A stretch of DNA of 64,000 bases. Origin: Novosphingobium panipatense (GTDB lineage: Bacteria > Pseudomonadota > Alphaproteobacteria > Sphingomonadales > Sphingomonadaceae). The translations under genes and the position numbers were made by a program. The notes beneath the pieces are model-generated. The model ran no database searches. It saw only the letters and a program-made list of their open reading frames with translations, and was not told where the DNA came from. The stretch covers positions 124,001 to 188,000 of the forward strand of contig NZ_MSQB01000003.1 in assembly GCF_002149965.1 (NCBI RefSeq). Direction: 5' to 3'. Below are positions 33,488 through 42,569 of the stretch, in pieces (positions within the stretch are counted from its first letter, which is position 1; each line of letters opens with the position of its first letter).

Positions 33488-36169
33488 TTACTTGCCCTTC
33501 TTGACCCAAGCCGCAACCTCGACCCGCTGCCGCGGACGATTGGCCAGACGTTCCTTCAGTCCGGTCACAGCCTGCACCACCGGCTTCGCCTCGTCGGCCG
33601 GAAGCGTCGCGGCATAGGCCTCGATCTTGCCGACCATCTCGGGGTTCGTGCTCGATGCGACGATGCGTGCGAAGAAGCGCGCGCGGCCCGAGTGTTCGAT
33701 CAGCCCGTCGATGGCCGCCTGATGTTCGCGCACGAAATCGAAGGTCATCTCCGGGTGCGCGCGGCCGACCGTGGTGATGATCTGCGATGCGCTGGTCGCG
33801 TCCGGCGTGCCCGAGATCGCGAGCGCGAGCGCGTCCTTCGCAATCGCCTCGTCCCGCACCATGCCGAGGTCGGTGTAGTAGAGCTGGCGTTCGACGAAGC
33901 TGGTCGCCTTGGCGGCCTGCTGGCGCAGCAGATCCCAGTCGGCGCGGGTCGCGTTGGTGGCGGCAACGCCAAGCCAGGTGCCCTTGAGCGGGCCGTCGAG
34001 CGACTTGGGATCGGCGGCGAGGCCCTGGAGACGGCGGCGCGCTTCGTCCACGACGCGCTTGTCGCCGATCGAGCCGAGCGTATCGATCAGCTGCGCGCGC
34101 AGCTTGGTATCGGTCAGCGGCTCACCCGCCACCGGATCGAAGCCGAGCTTGTCGAGACGCGGCGCCCAGGTCTTGGAGATGCGCGCCGCGAGCTTGGCCT
34201 TCACCTTGGCATCGTCGAGCAGGCCGTAGACGCCTTCCCATTGGCCGACGACCTTGCCCGCCAGCGTCGCATCGGCGGTGCCGGGGACCGAGGCCAGCAG
34301 GCGCAGGCCCGCCGACATGTCCTGATAGCCGGCCAGCGACAGCGAGAGATTGTCGCGCAGCAGGCCGTACTGGTCGATCGGCGCCAGCGAACCGAAGGCG
34401 GACACCAGCGCATCGAGGGCCTTCGCGTTGTAGAGCGTGCGATAATAGCCGAGCTGGCCCGCGTTCACGAGCACGGCATCGCAGCTGTCGACGGTCAGGC
34501 TCTCGGTCCGTCCGGTCATCAGGTGGCGCATGGGTTCGCCGTTACCGGCGCGGATCAGCAGCGGCATCGGCCAGGTCGGCTTTTCACCATTCCGCGTCGA
34601 GGGATCGAGCGAGAAGGCGTCCTGCGTCAGATCGAGGCGGGTCTTGCCGTCGGCGCAGGCCGAGACATTCACGCGCAGCAGCGGCACGCCCGGCGTATGG
34701 GTGAAGGCCTCGGCGATCAGGTCCACGTCCTTGCCGCCCGCCGATTCCATCGCCGCCCAGAGGTCGCGGCTGCTGGTGTTCGAAAAGGCGTGGCTCCGCA
34801 TGTAGGTCTGCATGCCCGCGCGCCAGGTATCGGCGCTGACGTAGTCCTCCAGCATCGAGATGACCGCCTGCCCCTTCTGGTAGGTGATCGAATCGAAGGC
34901 CTGTTCCATCTCGGAAACGGTGCGGACCTTCTGCACCACCGGGTGCGTGGTCGGCAGCGCGTCAAGCGCCATGGCGCCTTCGCGGCCGTCGATGCCGTTC
35001 AGCTTCCAGTTCCATTCCGGGTTGAAGTGATCGGTGACTTTGTCGGCCATCCAGCTGGCGAAGCCCTCGTTCAGCCAGATGTCGTCCCACCAGGCCATCG
35101 TCACCAGATCGCCGAACCACTGGTGCGCGGTTTCGTGCGCCTGGACGCTGTAGATGCTCTGCTTGCCCGAGGGACTGGTCACGGCGGGATCGAGCAGCAG
35201 GATACGCTCGAACGTCATGATCGCGCCCCAGTTCTCCATAGCGCCGAAGAACTGCGACGAGCCGGGGGCGGCGATGTTGTCGAGCTTGGGAAGCGGGAAC
35301 TTCACGCCGAAATAGTCGTCGAACCAGGGCAGGATCTGGGCGAGGCCGTCGCGGGCATAGTCCGCCTTCGCGCCGCTGCCGGTGGGCGAGACGATGCCCA
35401 CTTCGACGCCGTCCGCCGCCTTCTTGGCGCTGCGCTCGAAATCGCCCATGCCGAAGAACAGCAGGTAGGAACTCATCTTCGGCGTCGTGGCGAAGACCAC
35501 GCGCTTGAGGCCGCCGGGAAGCATTTCCTGGCCCTTCACCGGCATGTTGCTCACGGCCATGCGATCGGCGGGGACGACGGCGGTAAGGTCGAAAGTCGCC
35601 TTGTAGCTCGGTTCGTCGAAGCTGGGGACGAAGCGGCGGGCATCGGGCGCCTCGAACTGGGTGAACAGGCCGCGCACGTCCTTTCCGGTGCGCTTATCGG
35701 GATAGTCGAGCGCGAAGAGGCCCGAGGGCTGCGTGCCGATCTTGCCGCCGTAGTTCACCTCAAGCCGGTACTTGCCCGGCGCGATCGGCTTCCCGGCCGC
35801 GAAGCGCAGGGTCTGCGCCTTGTCGTCGGCCGTGGTCTGAAGCGCGACCTGCGTGCCGTTCGCGGCGAACAGCCTGGCGGCCGAGACGGTCAGTCCGTTG
35901 CCGTGCAGGGTCAGTGCGTCGCTGGCGGTGAAGACGGTGAGGTCGATGGAGACCGTGCCGGTAAAGGTCAGCTTCTGGGCATCGGGGGTCACTTCGATGC
36001 GGTAATGCGTGGGACGGGCATTGCGCGGCAGGTCGCTGGGCACGGTCTCGGCCAGCGGTACCGGCTCGCCCGAGGCGGCGGGCGGCACGGAAGCGGCGAA
36101 AACCGAAGTGGAAACGGCAAAGGCAATCACGGCACCGGCCGTGGCAAGGTTACGCAGGGAAGATCGCAT
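33488..36169 (-). CDS. Exported M1 family aminopeptidase
   Basis: The 893-residue zinc aminopeptidase releases N-terminal residues from peptides. ATG 36169 opens a signal peptide (RNLATAGAVIAFAVSTSVFA, cleavage near FAA), so it acts in the periplasm; the open frame continues to 36232 without a better start. The exopeptidase motif GAMENWG and the zinc site HETAHQWFGD (near residue 340) with downstream NEGFASW are intact. The C-terminal ERAP1_C-like helical domain completes the protein. It is similar in layout to membrane-alanyl or PepN-type enzymes; the specific name is left open. The gene is monocistronic. Confidence 0.93.
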   Translation of the reverse strand: MRSSLRNLATAGAVIAFAVSTSVFAASVPPAASGEPVPLAETVPSDLPRNARPTHYRIEVTPDAQKLTFTGTVSIDLTVFTASDALTLHGNGLTVSAARLFAANGTQVALQTTADDKAQTLRFAAGKPIAPGKYRLEVNYGGKIGTQPSGLFALDYPDKRTGKDVRGLFTQFEAPDARRFVPSFDEPSYKATFDLTAVVPADRMAVSNMPVKGQEMLPGGLKRVVFATTPKMSSYLLFFGMGDFERSAKKAADGVEVGIVSPTGSGAKADYARDGLAQILPWFDDYFGVKFPLPKLDNIAAPGSSQFFGAMENWGAIMTFERILLLDPAVTSPSGKQSIYSVQAHETAHQWFGDLVTMAWWDDIWLNEGFASWMADKVTDHFNPEWNWKLNGIDGREGAMALDALPTTHPVVQKVRTVSEMEQAFDSITYQKGQAVISMLEDYVSADTWRAGMQTYMRSHAFSNTSSRDLWAAMESAGGKDVDLIAEAFTHTPGVPLLRVNVSACADGKTRLDLTQDAFSLDPSTRNGEKPTWPMPLLIRAGNGEPMRHLMTGRTESLTVDSCDAVLVNAGQLGYYRTLYNAKALDALVSAFGSLAPIDQYGLLRDNLSLSLAGYQDMSAGLRLLASVPGTADATLAGKVVGQWEGVYGLLDDAKVKAKLAARISKTWAPRLDKLGFDPVAGEPLTDTKLRAQLIDTLGSIGDKRVVDEARRRLQGLAADPKSLDGPLKGTWLGVAATNATRADWDLLRQQAAKATSFVERQLYYTDLGMVRDEAIAKDALALAISGTPDATSASQIITTVGRAHPEMTFDFVREHQAAIDGLIEHSGRARFFARIVASSTNPEMVGKIEAYAATLPADEAKPVVQAVTGLKERLANRPRQRVEVAAWVKKGK

Positions 36170-36274
36170 GAGAGGCAGAAGCTCCGGGAAATCGGATTTT
36201 GATGCCGGCGCACGGAGCTGTACAACTTTCAAGCAGGCCGCGCGCGCAAGCGGATGCGCGCGTCCTAGCGCGAA

Positions 36275-36304
36275 GTGTCACACGGTGTCACGCAGTGTCA
36301 CACG
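36275..36304. repeat. Short tandem repeat, 10-bp period
   Basis: Three consecutive units GTGTCACACG, GTGTCACGCA and GTGTCACACG, followed by the partial GTGTGCATGT, form a direct array about 105 nt upstream of the aminopeptidase start (minus strand). It might be a binding-site array or a simple slippage product. Confidence 0.6.
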
Positions 36305-36368
36305 GTGTGCATGTCGTTCGTCGATGGGAGTCGGCTGTTCGTATGACGGGCACCCTAACCCCGACCTT

Positions 36369-36400
36369 CGTCATTGCGAGCATAGAGAAGCAATCCAGGG
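36369..36400. repeat. Short dispersed repeat 'CGTCATTGCGAG...CAATCCAGG'
   Basis: CGTCATTGCGAGC followed by GAAGCAATCCAGG is a widely distributed intergenic repeat sequence in proteobacteria. Only one copy is in this window, at the uvrC 3' end. Confidence 0.6.
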
Positions 36401-36412
36401 CGGAGCCACGCC

Positions 36413-38356
36413 CTACCCGTTCGGATGGTAGAAATCGTAGATCGTCTGCGCCACTGCCGCGCTGACGCCGGGCGCGCGCTGGAGGTCCGCCAGGCTGGCC
36501 GCGCGCACTTTACCTGCCGTGCCGAAGTGCAGCAGCAGCGCCCGCTTGCGCGCCGGGCCGATGCCGGGAATCTCGTCCAGCGGGCTGGCGGTGATCGCCC
36601 GGCTGCGCTTGGCCCGGTGTGCGCCGATGACGAAGCGGTGGACTTCGTCGCGAAGGCGCTGGAGGTGGAACAGGAGCGGCGAATTGACCGGCAGCATCTT
36701 TTCGCGCCCGTCGGGGAAATGGAACACCTCGCGCCCCTCGCGCCCGTGGTTCGGCCCCTTGGCGATCGCGATGAGGTTCACGTCCTCGATGCCGAGTTCC
36801 TCCAGCGCGTCCTTCACCGCGCTCATCTGGCCCTTGCCGCCGTCGATCAGCACGAGATCGGGCCAGGTGCCGCTCTCGCGCTCCGGGTCTTCCTCCTGCA
36901 CCCGGCCGAAGCGGCGGGTCATGACTTCGCGCATCATTGCGAAGTCGTCGTTGCTCTGCGCCTCGCGGATGTTGAACTTGCGGTACTGGCTGGTCATGAA
37001 GCCCTCCGGCCCCGCCACCACCATCGCGCCCACCGCCTTGCTGCCCTGGATATGCGAGTTGTCGTAGACTTCCACGCGCTGCGGCAAGTCCGGCAGTTCG
37101 AGGAATTCCGCCATCTCGCGCCAGATCTTGGCCTGCGAGCCACGCTCGGCCATGCGGCGGTCGAGCGCCTCCACGGCATTGCGCACGGCCTGGTCCATCA
37201 GGCGGCGACGGCTGCCGCGTTGGGGCACCGATATCTCCACCTTGCCGCCCGCCAGTTCGCGGAAGGCCTCGGCCATGAGTCCGGCCTCGGGCAGTTCACG
37301 GTCGACCAGGATCGTCCGTGAGGGCGGCACTTCCTCGTAGAACTGGGCGAGGAAGCTCTGGAACACCTCCTCTTCCGACAGCCCCTCCGTATGGGTCGGG
37401 AAGAAGGCGCGGTGGCCCCAGTTCTGGCCGCCGCGAATGAAGAAGGCCTGGACGCCGATCTGGCCGTTCTTGCAGGCCATGGCGAAGATGTCGGCGCTGT
37501 CCATGCCTTCGGCGTTGATCGCCTGACTGCCCTGGATGAAAGTTGCCGCGCGCAGGCGATCGCGCAGCATCGCCGCCCGCTCGAAGTCCAGCGCCGCGGC
37601 GGCCTCGGCCATCTGGCTCTCGATCTTCTTCTGCACCGCGCCCGACTTGCCGCCCAGGAAATCCTTGGCCTCCTTCACCAGTTCGCCATAGCCCGCCTCG
37701 TCGATCCGGCCGACGCACGGCGCCGAGCAGCGCTTGATCTGGTAGAGCAGGCAGGGCCGGTCACGCCGCGCGAAGAAACTGTCGGTGCAGGAGCGCAGCA
37801 GGAACAGCTTCTGCAGCGCGTTGATCGTGGTGTTCACCGAACCGGCGCTGGCGAAGGGGCCGTAGTAATTGCCCTTCATCTTGCGCGCCCCGCGATGCTT
37901 CATGATGCGCGGAAAGTCGTGCTCCGCGCGCAGCAGGATGAAGGGGAACGACTTGTCGTCGCGTAGCAGCACGTTGTAGGCGGGGCGGAAGCGCTTGATC
38001 AGCTGCGCTTCCAGCAGCAGTGCCTCGGCTTCGGAATTGGTGGTGACGATGGTCATGCTGCGCGTCTGGCTGACCATGCGCTGGAGGCGGCCGGGGAGCC
38101 GCTCCCACTGGGTATAGTTGGCAACACGGTTGCGCAGTACCCGCGCCTTGCCGACATAGAGCACGTCCCCGCGCGCATCCTGCATGCGGTAGACGCCGGG
38201 CCGCGCCGGCAGCGTGCGCACGACTTCGCGGATCGCCTCGACGCCTGCCTGAAGGTCGGGCTGGTCTGAGCCGCGCAGGACAAACGTCGCCCGCTCCTCG
38301 TTGAAGCGTTCGGTGCCCTTGGGGTGTTCGGGAGTTCCGGCAGGTGTTCGCGCCAT
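36413..38356 (-). CDS. uvrC: Excinuclease ABC subunit C
   Basis: UvrC makes both incisions in nucleotide excision repair. The 647-residue protein has the GIY-YIG nuclease (GVYRMQDARGDVLYVGKARV, then NYTQW), the UVR domain that contacts UvrB (QMAEAAAALDFERAAMLRDRL), the RNase H-like second nuclease (VEVYDNSHIQGSKAVGAMVV with catalytic Asp) and C-terminal helix-hairpin-helix motifs (DEIPGIGPARKRALLLHFG). MARTPAGTPEH at 38356 is used; upstream codons are derived from an intergenic repeat (VVPDQVRDD is the peptide reading of that repeat). Confidence 0.96.
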   Translation of the reverse strand: MARTPAGTPEHPKGTERFNEERATFVLRGSDQPDLQAGVEAIREVVRTLPARPGVYRMQDARGDVLYVGKARVLRNRVANYTQWERLPGRLQRMVSQTRSMTIVTTNSEAEALLLEAQLIKRFRPAYNVLLRDDKSFPFILLRAEHDFPRIMKHRGARKMKGNYYGPFASAGSVNTTINALQKLFLLRSCTDSFFARRDRPCLLYQIKRCSAPCVGRIDEAGYGELVKEAKDFLGGKSGAVQKKIESQMAEAAAALDFERAAMLRDRLRAATFIQGSQAINAEGMDSADIFAMACKNGQIGVQAFFIRGGQNWGHRAFFPTHTEGLSEEEVFQSFLAQFYEEVPPSRTILVDRELPEAGLMAEAFRELAGGKVEISVPQRGSRRRLMDQAVRNAVEALDRRMAERGSQAKIWREMAEFLELPDLPQRVEVYDNSHIQGSKAVGAMVVAGPEGFMTSQYRKFNIREAQSNDDFAMMREVMTRRFGRVQEEDPERESGTWPDLVLIDGGKGQMSAVKDALEELGIEDVNLIAIAKGPNHGREGREVFHFPDGREKMLPVNSPLLFHLQRLRDEVHRFVIGAHRAKRSRAITASPLDEIPGIGPARKRALLLHFGTAGKVRAASLADLQRAPGVSAAVAQTIYDFYHPNG

Positions 38357-38394
38357 CAGCGCCAGATAGAGATTGATGCGCCGAAGGGGAAGAC

Positions 38395-38423
38395 CGTCGT
38401 CCCGGACTTGATCCGGGACGACG
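38395..38423. repeat. Short hairpin of the 'GTCGTCCCGG' family
   Basis: CGTCGTCCCGGA...TCCGGGACGACG forms a near-perfect hairpin with loop CTTGA. It is 39 nt upstream of uvrC and related to the longer element at 1725-1860. Confidence 0.75.
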
Positions 38424-38436
38424 TGGTTCAGAGCCC

Positions 38437-38579
38437 GTTTGAAAAATGCCCAAAAGGGCATTTTTGTGCGGCACCGGCTCACGCCCCCACCCTACCACCC
38501 GCTAGGATACTATCGTTGGGTGGTAGGGTGGGGGCGTGGGCCGGTGCCGCCAAAATCCGCCTGCGGCGGATTTTCAAAC
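38437..38579. repeat. Three-hairpin repeat element, family A copy 1
   Basis: The element is bounded by GTTTGAAAA (38437-38445) and TTTTCAAAC (38571-38579). Inside are hairpin 1 (AAAAATGCCC 38442-38451 with GGGCATTTTT 38456-38465), a long hairpin with 33-bp arms (38468-38500 with 38518-38550, one mismatch, 17-nt loop containing AGGATAC), and hairpin 3 (AAAATCCGCC 38552-38561 with GGCGGATTTT 38565-38574). Hairpins 1 and 3 look like A-tract/T-tract bidirectional terminators; hairpin 3 lies 12 nt beyond the receptor gene stop. Confidence 0.9.
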
Positions 38580-38585
38580 AGACTC

Positions 38586-41201
38586 TCAGAACATCTTGCG
38601 GAAGTCTATGCCCAGCACCCTGCCCTCCGGCGCGCGGTAGGCGGCTTGGTAGGCCAGCGGAACGTCGCCGTTCTGGTCGGTGACTTTCTGCCGCGAATCG
38701 AGCAGGTTGTCCGCCACCAGCGAAAGCCGCGCGCCCTTGAGGAATGGCACTTTCGCCACGAGATCGGCATTTTTGCCGAGATCCGCGAAGATCCGCAGGT
38801 TCACGTCGAACGTGCTGCCGAACCGCAAGTCCGAACTGGTCGGCGCGCCGCTGCCGTTGACATGGGTGGGCGCGTCCCACTCGGCCTTGAGGCGGATGCC
38901 GTAGCCGTTCTTGAAGACGCCGCCCTCGGCATCGATGGCATGGCGTGGCACCCCACCCGAAGTGAGCGCCTCGCCGTTCAGCTGGTCCAGCACGGGCACC
39001 CCGTCGGCGATCGTCACGCGGTCGGTAAAGCGCCAGGTGTGGTAGACCGAGAGGTTCCAGCGCCCGCCCTTTCCACCGGGACCGCCGGGACCGCCCGGAG
39101 GTGGCCCACCGCCCGGAGGACCGCCCGCCCCGCCAGGCTTCGCGCCCGCGCCCGCGCCCTGCGGACCAGCCCCCGAAGGACCGGCACCCCTGGGACCTGC
39201 GCCCGGTGGAGGACCGCCGAAGCCGCCTTCCTGCTGCTTGCCCAGATTGCCGGACAAGTTGAGGCCCCAGCGGATGCTGGAACTGGTTTCCTTGTCGAAC
39301 GTCACCGCGCGCTGGTCCACATAGGTCAGGTTGCCGTCGGCATCGCGCTGCACTCTGTCCGGGAAGGCCGCCTCTACCGCGGACGTCAGCATCGGGAACG
39401 ATTCGGTGACGTTCGAGGAGCGGTTGCGGAAATATTCCACAAGGAGATTGGAGCGCTCCATGAACGGCAGCTCCCATGTGGCCGAAAGCTTGATGTCGCG
39501 CTGCGTTTCCTTGGCCAGATCCTGATTGCCGCCGCTCAGCACCGTCACCAGCGCGGTGGAATTGGTGGTGAAGTCGTAGACCGAGACATTGTAGGTCAGA
39601 ACGTTCGGCGCGCCGAGCTGGGCCAGTGTCGGCGCCGCCTGCTCGACGATGTAGCTGGCCTGGAACGACAGCTTCTCGGTCGGGGACCAGGTCAGCCCCG
39701 CGCTCCAGTTGGTGAGCGTGCCGAAGTCGGAAAGATGGTTGAGCCCGCCGCTGAGATTGAGCGCCAGATCGCCGATCCCGCCGAGGAAGTCCCCGCGGCT
39801 AGTCAGCGGAACCGCCAGGTTGACGCCCGCCGAAACGTCGCCGCGCGTCAGCGTGCTCTGCGAGAAGGTGTCCGACCGCGTCTCGCTCTGCACGCGGCTG
39901 AAATCGTAGCCGCCCTTGAAGGTAAGGTTGGCGTCGCCGGCGGGCATGCTGAACGGCATGCCGGAAAGCGTGGCGAGCGAGGACAGCGAAAGCGTGCGGC
40001 TGCGCGCCGTATCCACGCCCGCGCCGGGGATCGAGGGCAGCGCGCCGGCGATATCGAGCGTGCCCGCCGCGGCCGCGTCCTCCAGCGAGGAAAGGTCGCG
40101 CTTGCGGTCGATCCGCGTATTGGCATCGATATAGCTGCCGTCGCCGGTGACATTGAACATCCAGCGGCCGACCATGGTGTTATAGCCCAGCCCCGCCTCG
40201 AAGGTATCGGTGACGACGCGGGTGGTCAGCGGATCGGGCAGAGTGCGCAGGGCGCTGCTGCCCGAAGGCGCGGTCAGCGTCACGCTGTCGAGACCGGAGA
40301 GCGAGGTGGTTTCGCCGTGGGTGAAGGAGCCATTGGCGGTGATCGACCCGCCCAGCCCCTGCTCGCCCAAGTTCTGGGTGAGCGTGCCGTTGAGGACGAG
40401 TTCGGAATCGGCGGAGACCAGGCTGCGGTAGCGCGCCGGATCGGGATCGCCCGCCACGGTGGGCTGGGTTCCCTCGGCCTGCTTCACGTTCCGCTCGTCC
40501 TCGGTCAGCATCGAGGTGTCGGTATACTTGGCGTTGAAGTTATAGCGGCGCGGCCCGGCGATCTTCACCACGCCGCTTTCCAGTTCGTAATTGTCGGCAC
40601 CGCCGCGCGTCGGGCGATTGTATTCACCCGCGACCGTCGTGGCCGAGAACCTGTCCTTGAGGATCAGGTTCACCACCCGCTGGTTGGCCGAATAGCCGAA
40701 GCGCAGCGCGACTTCCTCGGGCAGGACTTCCAGCTTGCGGATCGCCTCTGGCGGAATGTTGCGCATCTCGCGGAAGCTGGTGATGCGCTGGCCGTTGACC
40801 AGGATCACCGGCGTTCCCGTGCCGCGCCCGCGTCCGCTGCCGGTCTGGGGCGAGATCGCGTCGATCAGGTCGCCGATCGAATCCACGCCGTAAGCCGCGA
40901 TGTCGTCCTCGTCGAACGTCGCGATCGGCTGGTTGGGGACATCGAGCTGCCCCTGGATGCGCGGCGCCACGACGACGATGTCGGCGCCCGTCACTTCCAG
41001 CGGATCATCGTCCTTCTCGTCGTCCTGCGGGCCTGCCGGATCCGTCGCGTCGCCCGGCGCGGCAATCCCTGCTCCCGCCACGGACGTCGCCGCCACCGTC
41101 ACGGCGGTGGGAGACGAAAGTGCCTGAGTTTGGGCAAGCGCCGGCACACAGACACCGGCAAACAAAGGCCCAAGCAGGGGGACGAAATGAACGCGCCGCA
41201 A
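38586..41201 (-). CDS. TonB-dependent receptor-like outer-membrane protein with collagen-like insert
   Basis: The 871-residue protein starts at a TTG (41201) preceded by GGAGATTTAAA, followed by a signal peptide (FVPLLGPLFAGVCVPALA). A plug domain is indicated by PIATFDEDDIAAYGVDSIGD, GTPVILVNGQRITS and EVLPEEVALRFGYSANQR; the rest is a large beta-barrel ending in GIDFRKMF with a terminal Phe. Residues about 658-712 are a Gly/Pro/Ala tract (for example GAGPRGAGPSGAGPQGAGAG) with collagen-like G-x-y triplets, probably in an extracellular loop. Substrate unknown. It is flanked by two direct copies of the family A repeat. Confidence 0.87.
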   Translation of the reverse strand: MRRVHFVPLLGPLFAGVCVPALAQTQALSSPTAVTVAATSVAGAGIAAPGDATDPAGPQDDEKDDDPLEVTGADIVVVAPRIQGQLDVPNQPIATFDEDDIAAYGVDSIGDLIDAISPQTGSGRGRGTGTPVILVNGQRITSFREMRNIPPEAIRKLEVLPEEVALRFGYSANQRVVNLILKDRFSATTVAGEYNRPTRGGADNYELESGVVKIAGPRRYNFNAKYTDTSMLTEDERNVKQAEGTQPTVAGDPDPARYRSLVSADSELVLNGTLTQNLGEQGLGGSITANGSFTHGETTSLSGLDSVTLTAPSGSSALRTLPDPLTTRVVTDTFEAGLGYNTMVGRWMFNVTGDGSYIDANTRIDRKRDLSSLEDAAAAGTLDIAGALPSIPGAGVDTARSRTLSLSSLATLSGMPFSMPAGDANLTFKGGYDFSRVQSETRSDTFSQSTLTRGDVSAGVNLAVPLTSRGDFLGGIGDLALNLSGGLNHLSDFGTLTNWSAGLTWSPTEKLSFQASYIVEQAAPTLAQLGAPNVLTYNVSVYDFTTNSTALVTVLSGGNQDLAKETQRDIKLSATWELPFMERSNLLVEYFRNRSSNVTESFPMLTSAVEAAFPDRVQRDADGNLTYVDQRAVTFDKETSSSIRWGLNLSGNLGKQQEGGFGGPPPGAGPRGAGPSGAGPQGAGAGAKPGGAGGPPGGGPPPGGPGGPGGKGGRWNLSVYHTWRFTDRVTIADGVPVLDQLNGEALTSGGVPRHAIDAEGGVFKNGYGIRLKAEWDAPTHVNGSGAPTSSDLRFGSTFDVNLRIFADLGKNADLVAKVPFLKGARLSLVADNLLDSRQKVTDQNGDVPLAYQAAYRAPEGRVLGIDFRKMF

Positions 41202-41357
41202 TTTAAATCTCCGTCACGGCGGAACTTTCCCCGCCCTTTTCGAACCTTACACAAGGTCCACCGGGCTGATGCCGCGACTGCGAAGGTCCTGCAAGACAGC
41301 GGCGCGTAACTTTTTGTCGCACCTATCGCGCAGTTGTCGCAGGTGGTTGGTTTTCTA

Positions 41358-41551
41358 AAAAATGCCCGATGGGCATTTTTAATGCGGCGACGGCCCGAGT
41401 CTTTGTTGGGTGCGCCATTCGCATCCGCGAATGGCTTGCGGCACCGGCCCACGCCCCCACCCGACCTCCCATCCAGGATACACTGTTGTGGGAGGTCGGG
41501 TGGGGGCGTGGGCCGGTGCCGCCAAAATCCGCCAAGGGCGGATTTTCAAAC
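41358..41551. repeat. Three-hairpin repeat element, family A copy 2
   Basis: Hairpin 1: AAAAATGCCC (41358-41367) with GGGCATTTTT (41371-41380). The extra hairpin GCCATTCGC/GCGAATGGC (41414-41435) is inserted here. The long hairpin has 34-bp perfect arms (41438-41471 with 41489-41522, 17-nt loop with AGGATAC). Hairpin 3: AAAATCCGCC (41524-41533) with GGCGGATTTT (41537-41546), then CAAAC. Same orientation as copy 1. It lies in the 512-base gap 41202-41713, which otherwise holds no supported gene and must carry the infA and receptor promoters. Confidence 0.9.
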
Positions 41552-41713
41552 AACCCTACAAATATTCGTGCGGCATTTTTGAAACGGGGCGGCATGAAAA
41601 TGCGTTATCGGCACGCCGCACCCGCGACTTCGAACGGCAAGGCTTCCATTTTCGGTGAGTCGTGGCTATGGCGCGCCGCAATCATGCAGCAAGCTCACAG
41701 GTATTGATCGCCG

Positions 41714-41959
41714 ATGGCGAAAGAAGAACTCCTTGAAATGCGCGGCCGGGTCGTGGAACTCCTGCCCAATGCGATGTTCCGCGTAGAGCTGGAAAACGGC
41801 CACGAGATCCTCGGCCACACTGCCGGCAAGATGCGCAAGAACCGCATCCGCGTTCTGGTGGGCGACGAAGTGCTCGTCGAACTGACCCCCTACGACCTCA
41901 CCAAGGGTCGCATCACCTACCGCTTCATGCCTGGTCGCGGTGGCCCCGGTCAGTACTGA
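41714..41959 (+). CDS. infA: Translation initiation factor IF-1
   Basis: The 81-residue OB-fold protein starts [21 protein letters not shown], nearly identical to canonical IF-1, with [20 protein letters not shown] and [16 protein letters not shown]-1 occupies the ribosomal A site during initiation. It has about nine extra C-terminal residues ([10 protein letters not shown]) compared with E. coli IF-1, as often in alphaproteobacteria. The following maf start codon lies 22 nt past its stop; an in-frame GTG for maf overlaps the infA end. infA-maf-rng-yacG is a common alphaproteobacterial order. Confidence 0.97.
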   Translation: MAKEELLEMRGRVVELLPNAMFRVELENGHEILGHTAGKMRKNRIRVLVGDEVLVELTPYDLTKGRITYRFMPGRGGPGQY

Positions 41960-41981
41960 TCTCGCGTTTCCCGAGGGAGAC

Positions 41982-42569
41982 GTGACGGCTTCCCCGCAAG
42001 AACCGCGGCTCGTGCTCGCCTCGGCCAGCCCGCGTCGGCGCGAACTGATCGGTCGGCTGGGCCTGACGCCCGCCGCGATCATGGCCGCCGATATCGACGA
42101 GACGCCGAACGCCGGGGAAGTGCCGCGCGCCTATGCCCGCCGCATGGCGCGCGAGAAGGCGCTGGCCATCCACGCAGAAGGCACTCATGTCCTGGCCGGT
42201 GACACCGTGGTCGCCTGCGGACGCCGGATTCTCCCCAAGGCCGAAGACGAAGCCACCGCGCGGGCCTGCCTCGCGCTGCTTTCCGGCCGCCGCCACCGCG
42301 TGCTTTCCGCCATTGCCCTGAAATCGCCCGACGGAAGCCTGCGCGAACGGCTTTCCGAGACGATCGTGCGCTTCAAGCCGCTGTCGCGGCAGGAAATCGA
42401 TTCCTACATCCTCGGCGGCGAATGGGACGGCAAGGCGGGTGGCTACGCGATCCAGGGTAGCGCCGAAGGCCTGATCGTCTCGATCGGCGGCAGCCATTCC
42501 GGCGTCGTCGGCCTCCCCCTATTCGAGACCCGCGCCTTGCTGAAAGCGGCGGGATTCGCGATTGGCTGA
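41982..42569 (+). CDS. maf: Maf-like nucleotide pyrophosphatase
   Basis: Maf proteins hydrolyse non-canonical nucleoside triphosphates such as dTTP/UTP or m7GTP derivatives, preventing their use. From the GTG at 41982 the protein has 195 residues. Motifs: [19 protein letters not shown] (nucleotide-binding loop), [17 protein letters not shown] (metal-binding Asp) and [16 protein letters not shown]. An earlier GTG (41940) would overlap infA and is less likely. The 3' end overlaps the TTG start of the RNase gene. The exact Maf subgroup cannot be fixed from the sequence alone. Confidence 0.92.
   Translation: MTASPQEPRLVLASASPRRRELIGRLGLTPAAIMAADIDETPNAGEVPRAYARRMAREKALAIHAEGTHVLAGDTVVACGRRILPKAEDEATARACLALLSGRRHRVLSAIALKSPDGSLRERLSETIVRFKPLSRQEIDSYILGGEWDGKAGGYAIQGSAEGLIVSIGGSHSGVVGLPLFETRALLKAAGFAIG

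Noticed and set aside
36275..36310. Possible CRISPR array
   Set aside because: The units are adjacent 10-mers without spacers and no cas genes are present.
38437..41551. Composite transposon around the TonB-dependent receptor
   Set aside because: The flanking repeats contain no transposase gene and no target-site duplication was recognised, so only a non-autonomous repeat can be claimed.
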